Shown here piece after piece: positions 53,342 through 64,000 of a stretch of 64,000 nucleotides of DNA (positions are counted from its first letter, which is position 1; each line of letters starts with the position of its first letter). The stretch comes from Pohlia nutans (lineage: Eukaryota; Streptophyta; Bryopsida; Bryales; Mniaceae), in NCBI GenBank assembly GCA_022496805.1, contig CM040096.1:8185501-8249500 (forward strand), read 5' to 3'. The position numbers and the translations under genes were made by a program. The notes beneath the pieces were generated by a model. It searched no databases. It saw only the letters and a program-made list of their open reading frames with translations, and was not told where the DNA came from.

Positions 53342-56311
53342 ATGGCAGCTACACATGTTCCTGTTGTAGATCTTGCGTCAAGTGGTGATGAACATGGGAA
53401 CTTTGACAATGATAGGCCTTACGAAGGGCCCGAGAAGGAATTAGTCCTTCTACAAAAAATGAGGGAGATGTTACAGATTCCGAAACCAGGATTATTCTGC
53501 CAAGACAATCTCGACTGGAAGCATTTTGTTACAACAGGGAATGGCCACACCAAATTGAATAAAGTTGCTGTAATTCCCTGTAACAGGGTTAACGATTTCA
53601 TTGCAGGCGAGCAAAGCAACCCGACGTTTCCTTGCAAGTTTAACCGTGACATTATAACGAAGAACCTCCCAAACAGCAGAGAAAAACCTCGTGCTTACAC
53701 AGCAGCACAAAAAATCAGGTTTTTCCAATGTTCACCATCTACTAAGGTTCTTTGCCAGTTTTTGCGATAAATACTTAATATGTCCTACCCGTGATTGACC
53801 ATGTTTGACGTTTGCAATTGTTTAGGTACACATGTCACTTCGGACCAGAGGACTATTCCAATGTTTTACAGACGGACATGGATGCACTTCTGAAGGCTAC
53901 TCAAAAGAAGAGACAAAACAAGAAGCAGAGAGATGCAATGGGGAACGGAAAACGAAGAGGTAAAAAACCCATCCCCGAATACAATGCTATGCAAATTAAC
54001 AGGTCTACCGGTGAGAAGAAGTCAAGAATTGGGACTCGCAGCAATGGGAACTCCAGAAAACGTGGTTGTCAATGCTGCTTTGAGATAAAGCAATTGTATT
54101 TGGATCTCTCTCTATGTCAGATTCTATATAAGAATGTAGAGCATCGTAACAAAGACGGTGATCACGTGCATGGAGTTATGGTAACTGGTTTCAAACATGC
54201 CATTGGGACATCTCTATCAACTTCAAAAAAACAAGACTTGATGGACCTTCTTCGCTTGGGATTGTCACCGAGTCAAGTTATGGCTCAACATAAAAGCTAT
54301 GTGATGCGCCTTGCCATGGAGAACGCCCCAATTGAGAGGGACGACATTGTTCAACCACAAGATGTACGGAACTTGGCTAATCGGCAAGCGGAAGAGCTTT
54401 GGCAAAAGCATCCAAATGACACCAAGAGCGTCCGGATGTGGACTGAAGAGAATCCCAAGCTTGTGTACTACTATGAAGAGCATTCGCTTCTAAATTTGAA
54501 CGCAACTATTCAAGATGAGACGCCATTCACACTTGGTATCCAGACAGATTGGCAATTCAAACGAATGCTAGAATTCGGACACGGGGGTGCCATCTCTATT
54601 GACGCTACATTTGGGACCTCAGAATCCCGGGTATGTCATTTCTGCCCATCTGCTTTCATGTTCTACACCAATGTTTTCATGTTCTACACTAATGCTTTCA
54701 TGTTCTACACCAATGCTTTCATGTTCTACACCAATGCTTTCATATTCTACACCAATGATTTCATGTTCTGCACACAATTTTCAACAGTTATATATTTCTT
54801 AATACAATGTTATATTCTATGCAGTATCCATTGTACACAATTATGGTTTTCGACGAATGGGGTAATGGTGTCCGAGTCGCTTTCTTTGTTATATCTACTG
54901 GCAAGGAAAAAGCTCTGCGGGTTGTTCTAACTGCGTTGAAAAGAAAACTATTGTCTGTAAACAAAGATTGGGAGCCTGCAGCTATCATCGTCGACAACTC
55001 ACAAGCTGAGTTGAACGTCTTGGGGTATGGAACTATGGCCCTAAATGAAGCTGCAATTTAGAGGTTCCGATGATGTTCTAATGATGTTCAACGATTTCAA
55101 AGCAATAAATTTCGTGTTTGCTTGTCATGAACAGGGAACTTTGGCCCAAAGCAAAGATAATGCTTTGCTTCTGGCATGCAGCCAAAAACTGGTTGGAGAA
55201 CGCTGTAAAGAAGATTTCGCGGATTGAAGACCGAGCTTATGTTTTGAAAGAAATAGGAGACATTATGTATGGTCGAGGCCTTCGTGTTGACCAAGATCCA
55301 AGGACTTGGGCTCATGCCAAGTTGAACGCTATCAAACGAGACCGCCCCGGTGCTCAACGCTTCATGACTTACTTTGACACGCATTGGCGTGCAAAGTTGG
55401 CAATGTGGTGTGTGGCATTCCGAAATGTGCCCCATGCTCGACAAAACACAAATGCCGCAATTGAATCTTACCACGCAAATCTAAAGAGCATTTTAAATGC
55501 TGCAAAGATAAGGTTGACTGGGAGAAGGATGGATTGGCTCATCTTCCATTTGATTGGAGAAGTACATACCCATTACTGGTATTCCAGATTTTTAAAGGAG
55601 AAGGGCTTCATTCGGAACACTGCGCAAGAGTTCATTGTCATCTCTGCCATTGTTCGTGCTCGCGAAATTCCAGACACGAATGTCTGGCTTTATCTTGATG
55701 GTGACGATATAGCCCTCGTTGCCTCGGTGAACCACCGGCCCACAGTTTGGGTAGTGCATTGCCCAAACTCTGACTATGCTCAATGCACATGTAGTATCTC
55801 TCGTCAGGGCATGATTTGCAAGCACTCTATGAAAGTTTTCAAGATGTTCTATCCTTGGATTGAAGATGGATTCATAGTAAGGGAAATGGGGACACGCCAC
55901 GGTGTTGATAAGGTGACGCCATTATCCCAGTCTGCTCCAGTCATTGATCTGACATATGAGATTCCAGTTTGCAATATCAACCTCAACTACACACCGGTAG
56001 GTTTCCCTTCTCTAGAGGAGACGAATGATGATGAACTTACGACATTCCTTTCTGAAGAGGAAACCAATGAGGGTAACCTTGACGTGCCTTTTGTTCTTGA
56101 AGATGACAACATGCCAGTAGTTTTAGAAGGTTTAGATGCGGTAGTTGTTGTTGAACCCAAAGAAGACTTGGCATTTTCTTGGAAAGGAAAGATGGACAAT
56201 CCCATACTAGTTGAGGACAACGCGGTGGCCGCTTTGAAAAGTCCAAGTTTGCCACGGTTCTCAGGACATGGTGGAAGTGGAAGTTCATCTGCTCCTCGAA
56301 CCCCATGTTGA
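53342..56311 (+). CDS. MULE-type transposase, apparently intact
   Basis: Four exons, 53342-53718, 53826-54630, 54825-55024 and 55135-56311, join in frame over GT..AG introns into 852 residues without stops. Transposases of this family cut and insert Mutator-like elements. Residues ~200-245 hold a Cys/His cluster (GCQCCFEIKQLYL to HRNKDGDHVHG), a likely WRKY-GCM1/FLYWCH-type zinc finger. The catalytic core gives ISIDATFGTSE (D), AAIIVDNSQAELN (D), then CFWHAAKNWL, and NTNAAIESYHANLK (E). A SWIM finger follows, CTCSISRQGMICKH. The tail is acidic. I start at 53342 because the alternative ATG at 53249 adds an unlike peptide. Intron 2 holds a 21-bp minisatellite. A convergent Ulp1 gene follows 3.4 kb away. 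Confidence 0.85.
54654..54772. repeat. 21-bp minisatellite in MULE intron 2
   Basis: Six copies of GCTTTCATGTTCTACACCAAT. The 21-bp length keeps a frame open through it (FMFYTNA repeats), but the splice sites on both sides and the resumed DDE domain show that it is intronic. Confidence 0.88.
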
Positions 56312-57740
56312 TTGTGGATGATATTACTGAAGATCAAAGCACCCAACCCATCTACAGGGTTGCAAAACAAATTCATTGTTCTAATTCAAACGACTAGGAG
56401 GTAATTTTCCAGGAGCTCATCAAAGAAGCAAATGAGCATGAACATCTTCGAGATCATCTAGTGGCTAACTTGAAGGGTATTAGAGGGAAGTGGAGAGGGA
56501 TGATTGCTCGTGCTAATGCAGGTGTTGAACAGCAAGAGACTCCTACAAGGTTCCAAAAACGCGCAGGAGACAATTCAAGGCTTCATAAGCAAAGTTTCTT
56601 AGAGGCAGTGAAACATAAGCGTTAGGTGTACATGATGTAGGACACTGTTTACACTATGTCCATGTTCTACTAGATACGTTCAAAGTTTACACTATATCCA
56701 TGTTCTACTAGATACATTCATAGTTTACATTATATCCATGTTCTACTCGATACTATTGTAGTTTATACGCACTATGTTCATGTTCTACTGGAAACTCTAG
56801 TCTCTCTTTGAGTACTAACGTTCATAGGATGAAGTTGGTACACTATAAGACCTTCAAGACCTTCGTGTTGAATAAATGAAGGAAGTTCATTGTTGATCAA
56901 AAGTTTTTTTCTCTCTCAAAATCGGCAAAAAGTCTCAATATAACAAATATGGCCTTATCAATGCATAAATGTCTACCAATGTACATATAAAACATAGTGA
57001 AATTGAGTAGAACTTGTTAAAAGATGAACATATGGAGAATTTTGATACTTCTATAGACATTTAAATTTAGCTTCATATTTTAACACTTAAGGGCCTAGAG
57101 TTCATTCAAGCTAATACAAACCAACTAAGTAGTCATAAATATTTTTGTGGAGGCATTTTCACTGTCATCTTGTATTTAAATTGATATTATAAAGGAAAGT
57201 GATGTGTCAATGTTTGCAACATTTATATAAAATAGATAGACTGCCCTTGATTAAATAAATGTTTCATACAATTTTGTGTTAATAGCACAGAAATAATGAA
57301 ATAGCTCTACTATGTTTATTTCTAATGACTGTCTAAAGACTAGTATAGTATAAGATGGATTGTAGATAATTATAACTTAATTACGCATTTTAGATGGTCT
57401 CATGTGACTAGATGTTGAATAACTACAAAGTTTCATTATAAAAGTAGAATCCTTTCATTTGATGATATTTAATAAGCCTATAAAACCTTAGAATGGGAAA
57501 AAATGCAAGCATACAACGGGTATGATTCCTCTCGAAGGTCACTATTGAGAATTTAGATAACTCTGAGAGAACATATATAGTGCATAATTCCATTTATTTC
57601 ATGGCCCCCTATTAAATACACTTTGTACGCTCTTCTATACCCAAAATTTACACTAAGTGACCTCCCCGAGTATGATTCTTAAACACATGTGCATTTGGTG
57701 ATTTAGTAAAACATGAAATTCATGTACCAATTTTTTTTAA
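56312..57740. other. MULE 3' flank and spacer, with CATGTTCTAC repeats
   Basis: 56643-56800 carries four ~47-bp units containing CATGTTCTACTAGATAC and AGTTTACACTATATC. The core CATGTTCTAC is the same word as in the MULE intron 2 minisatellite. 57388-57735 is the dispersed repeat also seen at 18961-19150. No further gene. Confidence 0.6.
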
Positions 57741-58254
57741 TTAACCCTTTAGTGCCCAGGGTGGTTCTGGAGAAACCAAAGTTTTTTGGTGGTTTTTCTG
57801 TAAAAACTCTCTTTATTCAAACTATGGAAACTATTTATCGTATTTAACCGTATAAATGTAAGCTTAGCTTAATCAAACAAGTGCCGGTTAAACCTTGGTA
57901 AGATCCGACCGTTGGATTGGAAGATTATAGTATGTCTTTGAGCCGTATCATGCACACTCAAAAATGAGATTTTGATAACAAACTTTCAAACGCAAGAAAT
58001 ACCGCATAGTATATGTGTTGTATTCGTAAGTATTTACTGTATTTTCAAGTATTTGCAGTATTTTCATGTTTTGTTCATAGGTATTAAGATAGTTGCACAA
58101 CTCCAAATTGATTTTTTTTCCCAGAAGATGACAGAAAGAATTTCGCAACTCTGAACCTCAGAGTATTAAACTTGAATCTTTACAGATTTCCCGGAATTTC
58201 CTTTTCCAATGCCCGAGTGACCACATTATGGTCTCCTAGGCACTAAAGGATTAA
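57741..58254. mobile_element. TTAA-flanked element, family H
   Basis: Starts TTAACCCTTTAGTGCCCAGG and ends CCTAGGCACTAAAGGATTAA, the longest TIR of the set (~16 bp). 514 bp, non-coding. Confidence 0.78.
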
Positions 58255-59701
58255 TATAAGTACAATTGGGTTAATTGTTGGTTAAAATAAGCTGTTTAAT
58301 ATCTAGGGAATAAATTATTTAAAAAACAAATTAGGTGACCATATTCATTCATTTTTTTCAAAAACTACTTTTGGTCAAACAAAGTGAAAGATACTATTTT
58401 GAATCTTTAGATTTAAGTATAGAGAACATCAATAGAGCGCTTGATAGAAAAAGGAACCAAAATAAAAGATACTTTAGTATTATTTTATTGCCTTTGTAAA
58501 AAAAACAAGGATTTCAACATGGCGGCAAATTGTATGGTACAAATACCATGGTTTCATCCATTTAGAGTTTTATATTTTTAATTCTATTATTACAAAGAGA
58601 AGGAATAGAATTGATGGATATCAGAACATTCCTTCTTCGCAATAAATAATTTTAAGACTCTACATCACTAATACAAAGTAGAGTTGTTTCTTGTCAAACT
58701 TCAAAAAATAACTTTGGATAATTGTTTTATGAATTTAAAAGCATTAGCCTTTGAAAATTTGTATAAATTCTAATTTTCATTTGTAGAGTTTGAAATGGTA
58801 CGTAATTGGTTAAATTTGGTTTATCTAGTATAAAATTACAATAAAACAAAAGTAGTGAAGTAAAGAACATTATTACTTTTGTGGTATAAGAATTAAATGA
58901 CGAAGATATTAAAGTATTTTCTAGTAGAAAGACAAGTCTACTTTTGAACCAAAATTAAATTAGGTCAATCCAAGTTAAACTCCACATAGGGAATTTTTTC
59001 GAAAAGAAGTTAGTACATTATTTAGTGTTAGAAACATATATTATTTGAATGTTGGCAAAACACAATTCCAACCCATCTTGCTAAAGTTTGATTTATAGAA
59101 ATATACAATGTAATTTTCGAGATTTCTTAAAAGTAATACCATTTAAGTTAAGTAAATGAAAATCTAAAAGAATATTTTGGAAATGTGATAACATGGTTTA
59201 GTAGGGTTTCATTTTCCTATCTTGATGTGTAAGTCTTAACTGGTGGATTAACTTCGGAAGTTGCAATGCATTTGCTACCAAACTTCAAAGGCACTATCAT
59301 TCTATGTAGATCACAAATTTGACCAATGATATATAACGGCATTGTTCTTGCTTTGGGTGAACATCTGAAGACATATTTAGACTATAACATTCAAAATTTA
59401 AATCATATACCTTAAAACATTGTGAAAAGAAGTACATAACTGAAACAATACAAATGCATCCTCTACAACATTCAAAATTTAAAGCATATGACTTAAAACA
59501 TTGTGAAAAGAAGTACATAACTAAAACATAAGAAATGCAGCATTACATTGAATGGTACTAATGCAAACAACTGAAAATCAATAGTAAGAGACAAATACAA
59601 GACAATGTTCTACAATAGAACAGAATTGTAGGACACTACTTCTAAAATGCAGAATAGTGCGCCATACACATGTCAATGTTCTACAGATGATCCCCACACA
59701 A
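58255..59701. other. AT-rich spacer with a decayed family E copy and a direct repeat
   Basis: 58690-58990 resembles the interior of TTAA family E (GAATTTAAAAGCATTAGCCT and GAAAATTTGTATAAATT) but lacks ends. 59386-59450 and 59468-59530 are direct repeats around ACATTGTGAAAAGAAGTACA. No gene seen. Confidence 0.5.
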
Positions 59702-62700
59702 CTACACTGCTATGATGGTAGGTCTCGATGTCTTCTTTGTAGTACATCTTAAAGAGCGCCGCACAGATTCAAAACAACCTCCCTCCTCTGCCATCTGTAC
59801 ATCACCAGAATCTGTCTGCACAGAATAGTTGGTTGTACTGTGGTTTTTTTTATATAATTCAATTTCCCATGCCTTCTTTCCATTTCTTATTCCCTGTATA
59901 ACACTAGAAATTGCATTGCACAATGTTGTTTTTGTGCCAATTGCACTCTCTCGGTCAAACATAATTAGATCCTGCACAAGAAAATAAACAGTTAGATGAA
60001 AACTAGTAGCCATGATTCATGTCCACCATCAATGAATTAATTACAAACAAATTGACTTACCTTTTGTAGCCACTTGAAATCGTCCCGCTTGTTTTCACAG
60101 TATTCAATAATACTCCGTATCATCTACCACCCACACTCCCAATCTCCTGTCTGTTGGGGACTGTCAACAAAGTACCAATCTTGGGCCTTTTTCGTACACC
60201 TCTCCCAAAGCTCGGAATCCTCCGAATATCCGGCAACAACACACCACAGCTTTGATAGAAGCTTGTATAGTACGGGAGAGTTGTGCAATTTCTTCTCCCG
60301 CAATGAGTCAAAATGTAGGAGGACATCCTTAGACATAACAGCAACACTCCAATGTCCTACCTCGTGAATTGGTACTATCAACACAGAACAACTATCCATC
60401 AAGTCACATTTGACAGAATTGAATTCTACTATACTCTGATAATCCTCCGATCCATGACTCTTGACCCATGCTTGGAGTAGTTTAGAGATATAGGGATTAG
60501 TCAAAGTTATGCTTCGATCTTTACTTTGACTTGAATACCATACCCTAAACCAGTCCATGACATCTGTGGTGAGTTTACCGTCTATAGACTCTAAGGGGTC
60601 TATATCCTCCACTAGTCGCAAACGACATAAGTCTTTGCCAAACAAGAAGTCCATAGTATACTCATGTCAACCCCACAATTTTCCTTTATAAATGTCTCCA
60701 TTACTTCTCGAACACTGCACACTCCAAAAACAAATGATACTTAGTATGTAAGATCATTTGTGAACCAATGGAAGTTACAATTAAACATACACTGAAATTT
60801 ATGTATAGAGATTTCATTACCTGCCCAAGCGTAGAACATCCGTATGGCTAGTGTCTTCAATTTTCTGCTTTGAATCTTCAAACTCCTTCACTTTATCTTT
60901 GATATAATCTTCCCTCTTCTTCTCAAGATTTTGAAGTATAATACTGTGGTCTTTCAATTTTTCCTCGTATATTGCCTTGTTCTTCAAAAATATGAGATAA
61001 TTTTTCAATCTCATGAGCTCTACAAGACGAGCGTTGTAGCTAATAACAAACTCACTAGCATGCCATAATTTGACTGATGCTCCACAAAGTTCCAACACTG
61101 AAGGATTATTCTCCATGAAATTACTAGGAGTATTCACAAACCAGTCTCTAAAAGCTTGTCCTATCTTCATCACTGAGTCTGAGGTCTCATTGATTGCCAA
61201 TAATGCGGCAATGCACTGCTTAGGATCATCAATAAGCTTCGGATCAACAAGACTTTGGTTTTCTCGGTCCTCAATGATGTAGAACAAACCTGGCGGCATA
61301 CAATCTTGAGGAGGAGGACCCAAGTCCGCATCAAAATCTGGGTAGAGCTGTGCAGCTTTAGCTTGAGCTTGTTGAATAACAGATTCTTGTATCCGACAAA
61401 TCAATTCAATCTTCTTCTGCTGAAGTTGGGAATCCACGGGAGGAACCATGCACAGTGGCATCGGAAAAATATCCTCTTGATTATGCACATCTTCTTCAAG
61501 TGTTGTTCTCTTCATATCATCCACTTTCGTCACGCAAGGAATTCCCATTGTTTTTTGATGTTCAAGTCTTTCTCTTGCCTTCGCCATTGCCATGTCTGCC
61601 TTTGCCGCATCTGCCTTTGCAATTGCATCTGCCTTTGCTTTCGCTCTATTCTTGTTTGTTGTGCATACCTTCTTCATGCCCATGTCCTCCATCTTCTTGC
61701 CCGTTCTGTCCTCCTTCACACTGTCCATGTCCAACATTTTGTTGTTCACTATGTCCTTCACACTACCCATGTCCACCATCTCCCTGCTTCTCGTGTTCTT
61801 CACACTTCCCATGTCCATCATCTCCTTGCTTCTCGTGTCCTTCACATTGCTCATGTCCACCATCTTCTTGCTCCTTGTGTCCTTCACACTACCCATGTCC
61901 ACCAATTTCTTGCCTCTTGTGTCCTTGACACTACCCATATCCATGACCTTCTTGCTCGCTATTTCTTTCACATTGCCCATGTCCATCTTCTTTTTGCTTG
62001 TTGTGTCCTCCTTCATGCTTGTGTTCGCCAATTTCTTTTTCTCCTTCGTATCTGCCATGTTCACCTTCTTGTTGCTTGTTGTTTTCACCAATTTCTTTTG
62101 CTTTCGTGGTCGTTCTTCTCCACCTTCTAATTTGTTGTGCTCCAAATTCTCCTTTCTGATCTGTTCTAGATCATAACCCCACTTTTTTTGTGATTCTTCG
62201 AACCTCAGCTTGTTTGCCTCTGCTCCACACTGGGTACATTTTCAATGACCCTGGACCATTCCAAACGGGACACTCATCCACAATATGATGCATGTTAACA
62301 CCGTTTTTATCTCGGAAATCAGTTTTACAATATTTGCAAAAAAAAGGATTCCTATCAAATCCACGCCTCTCCTTCCGCTTACAAAATACATAAGCCTCGA
62401 CTGTGAGGCTCTCATACTCATCCTCAGTGTAGAGCATGGCACATTTCCACCTCCCTTCTTTCATGCTGCATTTCCAAATTCGTTGATTGCCAAGTAAATA
62501 CTGCAAAAACGCACTTAGATTAAAACTCAATAGTAAATAAATGAAAGAACAAAAAAAATCCAACATTATAGAATTTAGCAATAGTATATCAAAAACACTT
62601 AAATTCATTTAAAAAAATAAAACATGTTAACAAATGGATTTGCTCACCCCTTCCAACAAACCATCCGCAGTATTCAAAGTCAAGTTTTCATATGCTTCCA

Positions 62701-62938
62701 GCCCCAAGGCATCGATGAATCGTTTGTCTTCTTTCACTATGATCTTCTTCTTCCTTGCGGGTTCAAACCATGGCACCCAACAATGCTCAGGACGCAATAG
62801 CAGTTCACACACGAATGGCTTAACGGCTGTCTTCAAGTTTGAATCATTAGGTACCTCTAATTCATTTGATACGTTATCTTCAACTACTGTGGATCCATGG
62901 ATTCTCTCTCTCTTTCTATTGGTTTCCCTTGACCCCAT
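59702..62938 (-). pseudogene. Transposon-borne Ulp1-type cysteine protease gene, decayed
   Basis: Minus-strand multi-exon gene. Exon 1 starts at ATG 62938 (MGSRETNRKRERIHGS). Exon 2 (from ~62502) holds a zinc-finger-like CKYCKTDFRDKNGVNMHHIV ending in DECP. Exon 3 ends near 60817 and has a Lys-rich region with about eight 14-residue repeats of the form VDMGSVKDTRSKK, an Ala/Lys helix and a long coiled coil. The next exon carries the Ulp1 (C48) domain: GHWSVAVMSKDVLLHFDS gives His and Asp, and QQTGDWECGW gives Gln and the active Cys. A last exon (to 59702) ends in KKTSRPTIIAV. Breaks: a frame change near 62190-62230, a shift near 60660, and a TAG just after ECGW. Ulp1 genes are known passengers of plant MULEs and CACTAs. 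Confidence 0.72.
61690..62040. repeat. 42-bp tandem repeat inside the Ulp1-gene coding sequence
   Basis: About eight units of 42 bp, with words such as CCCATGTCCACCATCTTCTT and GCTTCTCGTGTCCTTCACAC on the plus strand. They encode the 14-residue minus-strand repeat. The period in whole codons suggests the repeat expanded while translated. Confidence 0.88.
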
Positions 62939-63236
62939 GCTTGATTATCTGTAGAGCACATGTTACTTAGATTGTCGTTGCACTACCCTGGATTCCAAAA
63001 AAACAAACAAGAACTTATTCATATTGGTGTCAAAAGGCAAACGAAACATCGATTAGAGTCGCCAAACACTCAAACAATTTGAAAACTTTGCACATCAACT
63101 CTGATGTTTGAGCTAAGCATTAATTAGGAGGAGCCTGTTGGCAACTCTTTTAGAAAGTAGGCAAAACAACAAATGAAATGGAAAAGTATAATAATGAGAA
63201 CATGCCATAAGCACCAAAAGGTAATGCTGTACTTAC

Positions 63237-63987
63237 AAGTGAGATTCAAAAAAGTTGTTGGAATCTTGAAGACTAGGATTGTCAGACAAGTCCCTGCAAC
63301 ACCCAGATGACCGATTTAAGCTACATGCACAACTCAATACGTAGACAGGTTGCCAATGTAATGTTCTGAGTCAAAGGAAATGAACAATTCAGAGCATTTG
63401 TCCTAAATACCGAGAACAATGGATGCTGTGCTCACAAAAATTTCAACTTGCTGAGACTGCCCAGCTTCTATGGAAGCGTGCCTGTGAGGTCACATCCTGA
63501 TTAGTTCCTGTCCAACATGCAACATCGACCATTAGACAACTCGAGGAATCCATTCAAAATATACGAAATCACAAATCGCTATCCAAACCGTCATAATTTC
63601 AGCCCATACGAGAAAATACGTCATCGAGCTGAGTTAAATGAAGTTTTGTGCCAAGACTTGAGACACAAGGGTCCAAGAATAAATTTCATTTCCATTGAGT
63701 TTGATATTTGGTAACAATAATTTCGTAAAGTAGGCATGTGCAGGTAGCTCATTCATGCTAGAAATGAGAACACTCCTTGCTGTGGTGAATGCAACGCACA
63801 CTGTACTACATTGGACTACACTGTACTATGAATAGGATTTAAATACAACTGTTGCTTGGTAACTCGAAACATAGATCAGAAGGAAAGAAGAGCTCTGGAT
63901 CCTTTTGCTTACAAGATGGTCAGCAGGCGGAGGTTGCCAATCTCCTTTGGAATAGCGCTAGTCAACTATTGGTTGCCAGATAAATCT
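63237..63987 (-). pseudogene. Leucine-rich-repeat exons of a receptor-like protein, decayed
   Basis: Three short minus-strand exons with GT..AG borders: 63987-63913 (DLSGNQ, stop, LTSAIPKEIGNLRLLTIL), 63496-63436 (DLTGTLP, stop, KLGSLSKLKFL) and 63293-63237 (DLSDNPSLQDSNNF). The one-LRR-per-exon layout with ~72-bp exons is typical of plant LRR receptor kinases and LRR proteins. The first exon is 75 bp, with a 3-bp excess that brings in the stop; the others are shortened. The gene would continue past the window edge on its 5' side. No kinase domain in view. Confidence 0.6.
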
Positions 63988-64000
63988 CTGCACAACCTGA

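Noticed and set aside
61255..62176. Long plus-strand frames (up to 291 codons)
   Set aside because: Antisense shadows of the 42-bp repeat and Lys-rich exon of the minus-strand Ulp1 gene.

Overview
The window reads as nuclear DNA of a land plant: AT-rich, very gene-poor and packed with DNA transposons. Split genes with GT..AG introns, a LOG cytokinin enzyme, a group 1 (Em-type) LEA protein, a plant-only WD-like protein and plant-type Tourist/Stowaway/CACTA MITEs all point to a plant. A non-seed plant with a large genome (lycophyte, fern or bryophyte) is my guess, not something I can prove. I see no tRNA, rRNA or bacterial operon structure and no CRISPR.

Host genes. (1) A seven-exon LOG gene on the minus strand, 12438 to 8951; its exons join in frame into a 253-residue protein, and its introns carry several MITEs. 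(2) A three-exon group 1 LEA gene on the minus strand, 25330 to 24252, whose last 20-mer module is cut short. (3) A single-exon gene on the minus strand, 29658 to 27550, for a 702-residue plant protein of unknown function. (4) Decayed leucine-rich-repeat exons on the minus strand at 63237-63987.

Transposon genes. A decayed MULE (35035-38251); a dead PIF/Harbinger transposase preceded by a striking 78-bp tandem array (41424-43163); a structurally complete but dead mariner-like element with TIRs and TA target duplication (43413-45388); a CENP-B/pogo-type DDE transposase with a divergently worded accessory gene on the same strand (50836-46011); an apparently intact four-exon MULE transposase (53342-56311); and, convergent with it, a decayed multi-exon gene with a zinc finger, a 14-residue tandem repeat and a Ulp1 cysteine protease domain (62938-59702). 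A Pif1-like helicase scrap lies at 31802-32104.

Non-autonomous elements fill most of the rest. The most notable is a set of about 18 elements that all sit at TTAA and begin and end with CCCYTAAA / TTTARGGG. They fall into several unrelated internal families and sometimes abut each other sharing one TTAA; this is the signature of piggyBac-type (or Kolobok-type) transposition, which I would not expect to be this abundant in a land plant. Also present are four full-length CACTA MITEs with perfect 3-bp duplications, three Tourist-like MITEs with TTA/TAA/TCA duplications, Stowaway-type palindromes, and a 1-kb hairpin whose arms each hold three ~180-bp units.
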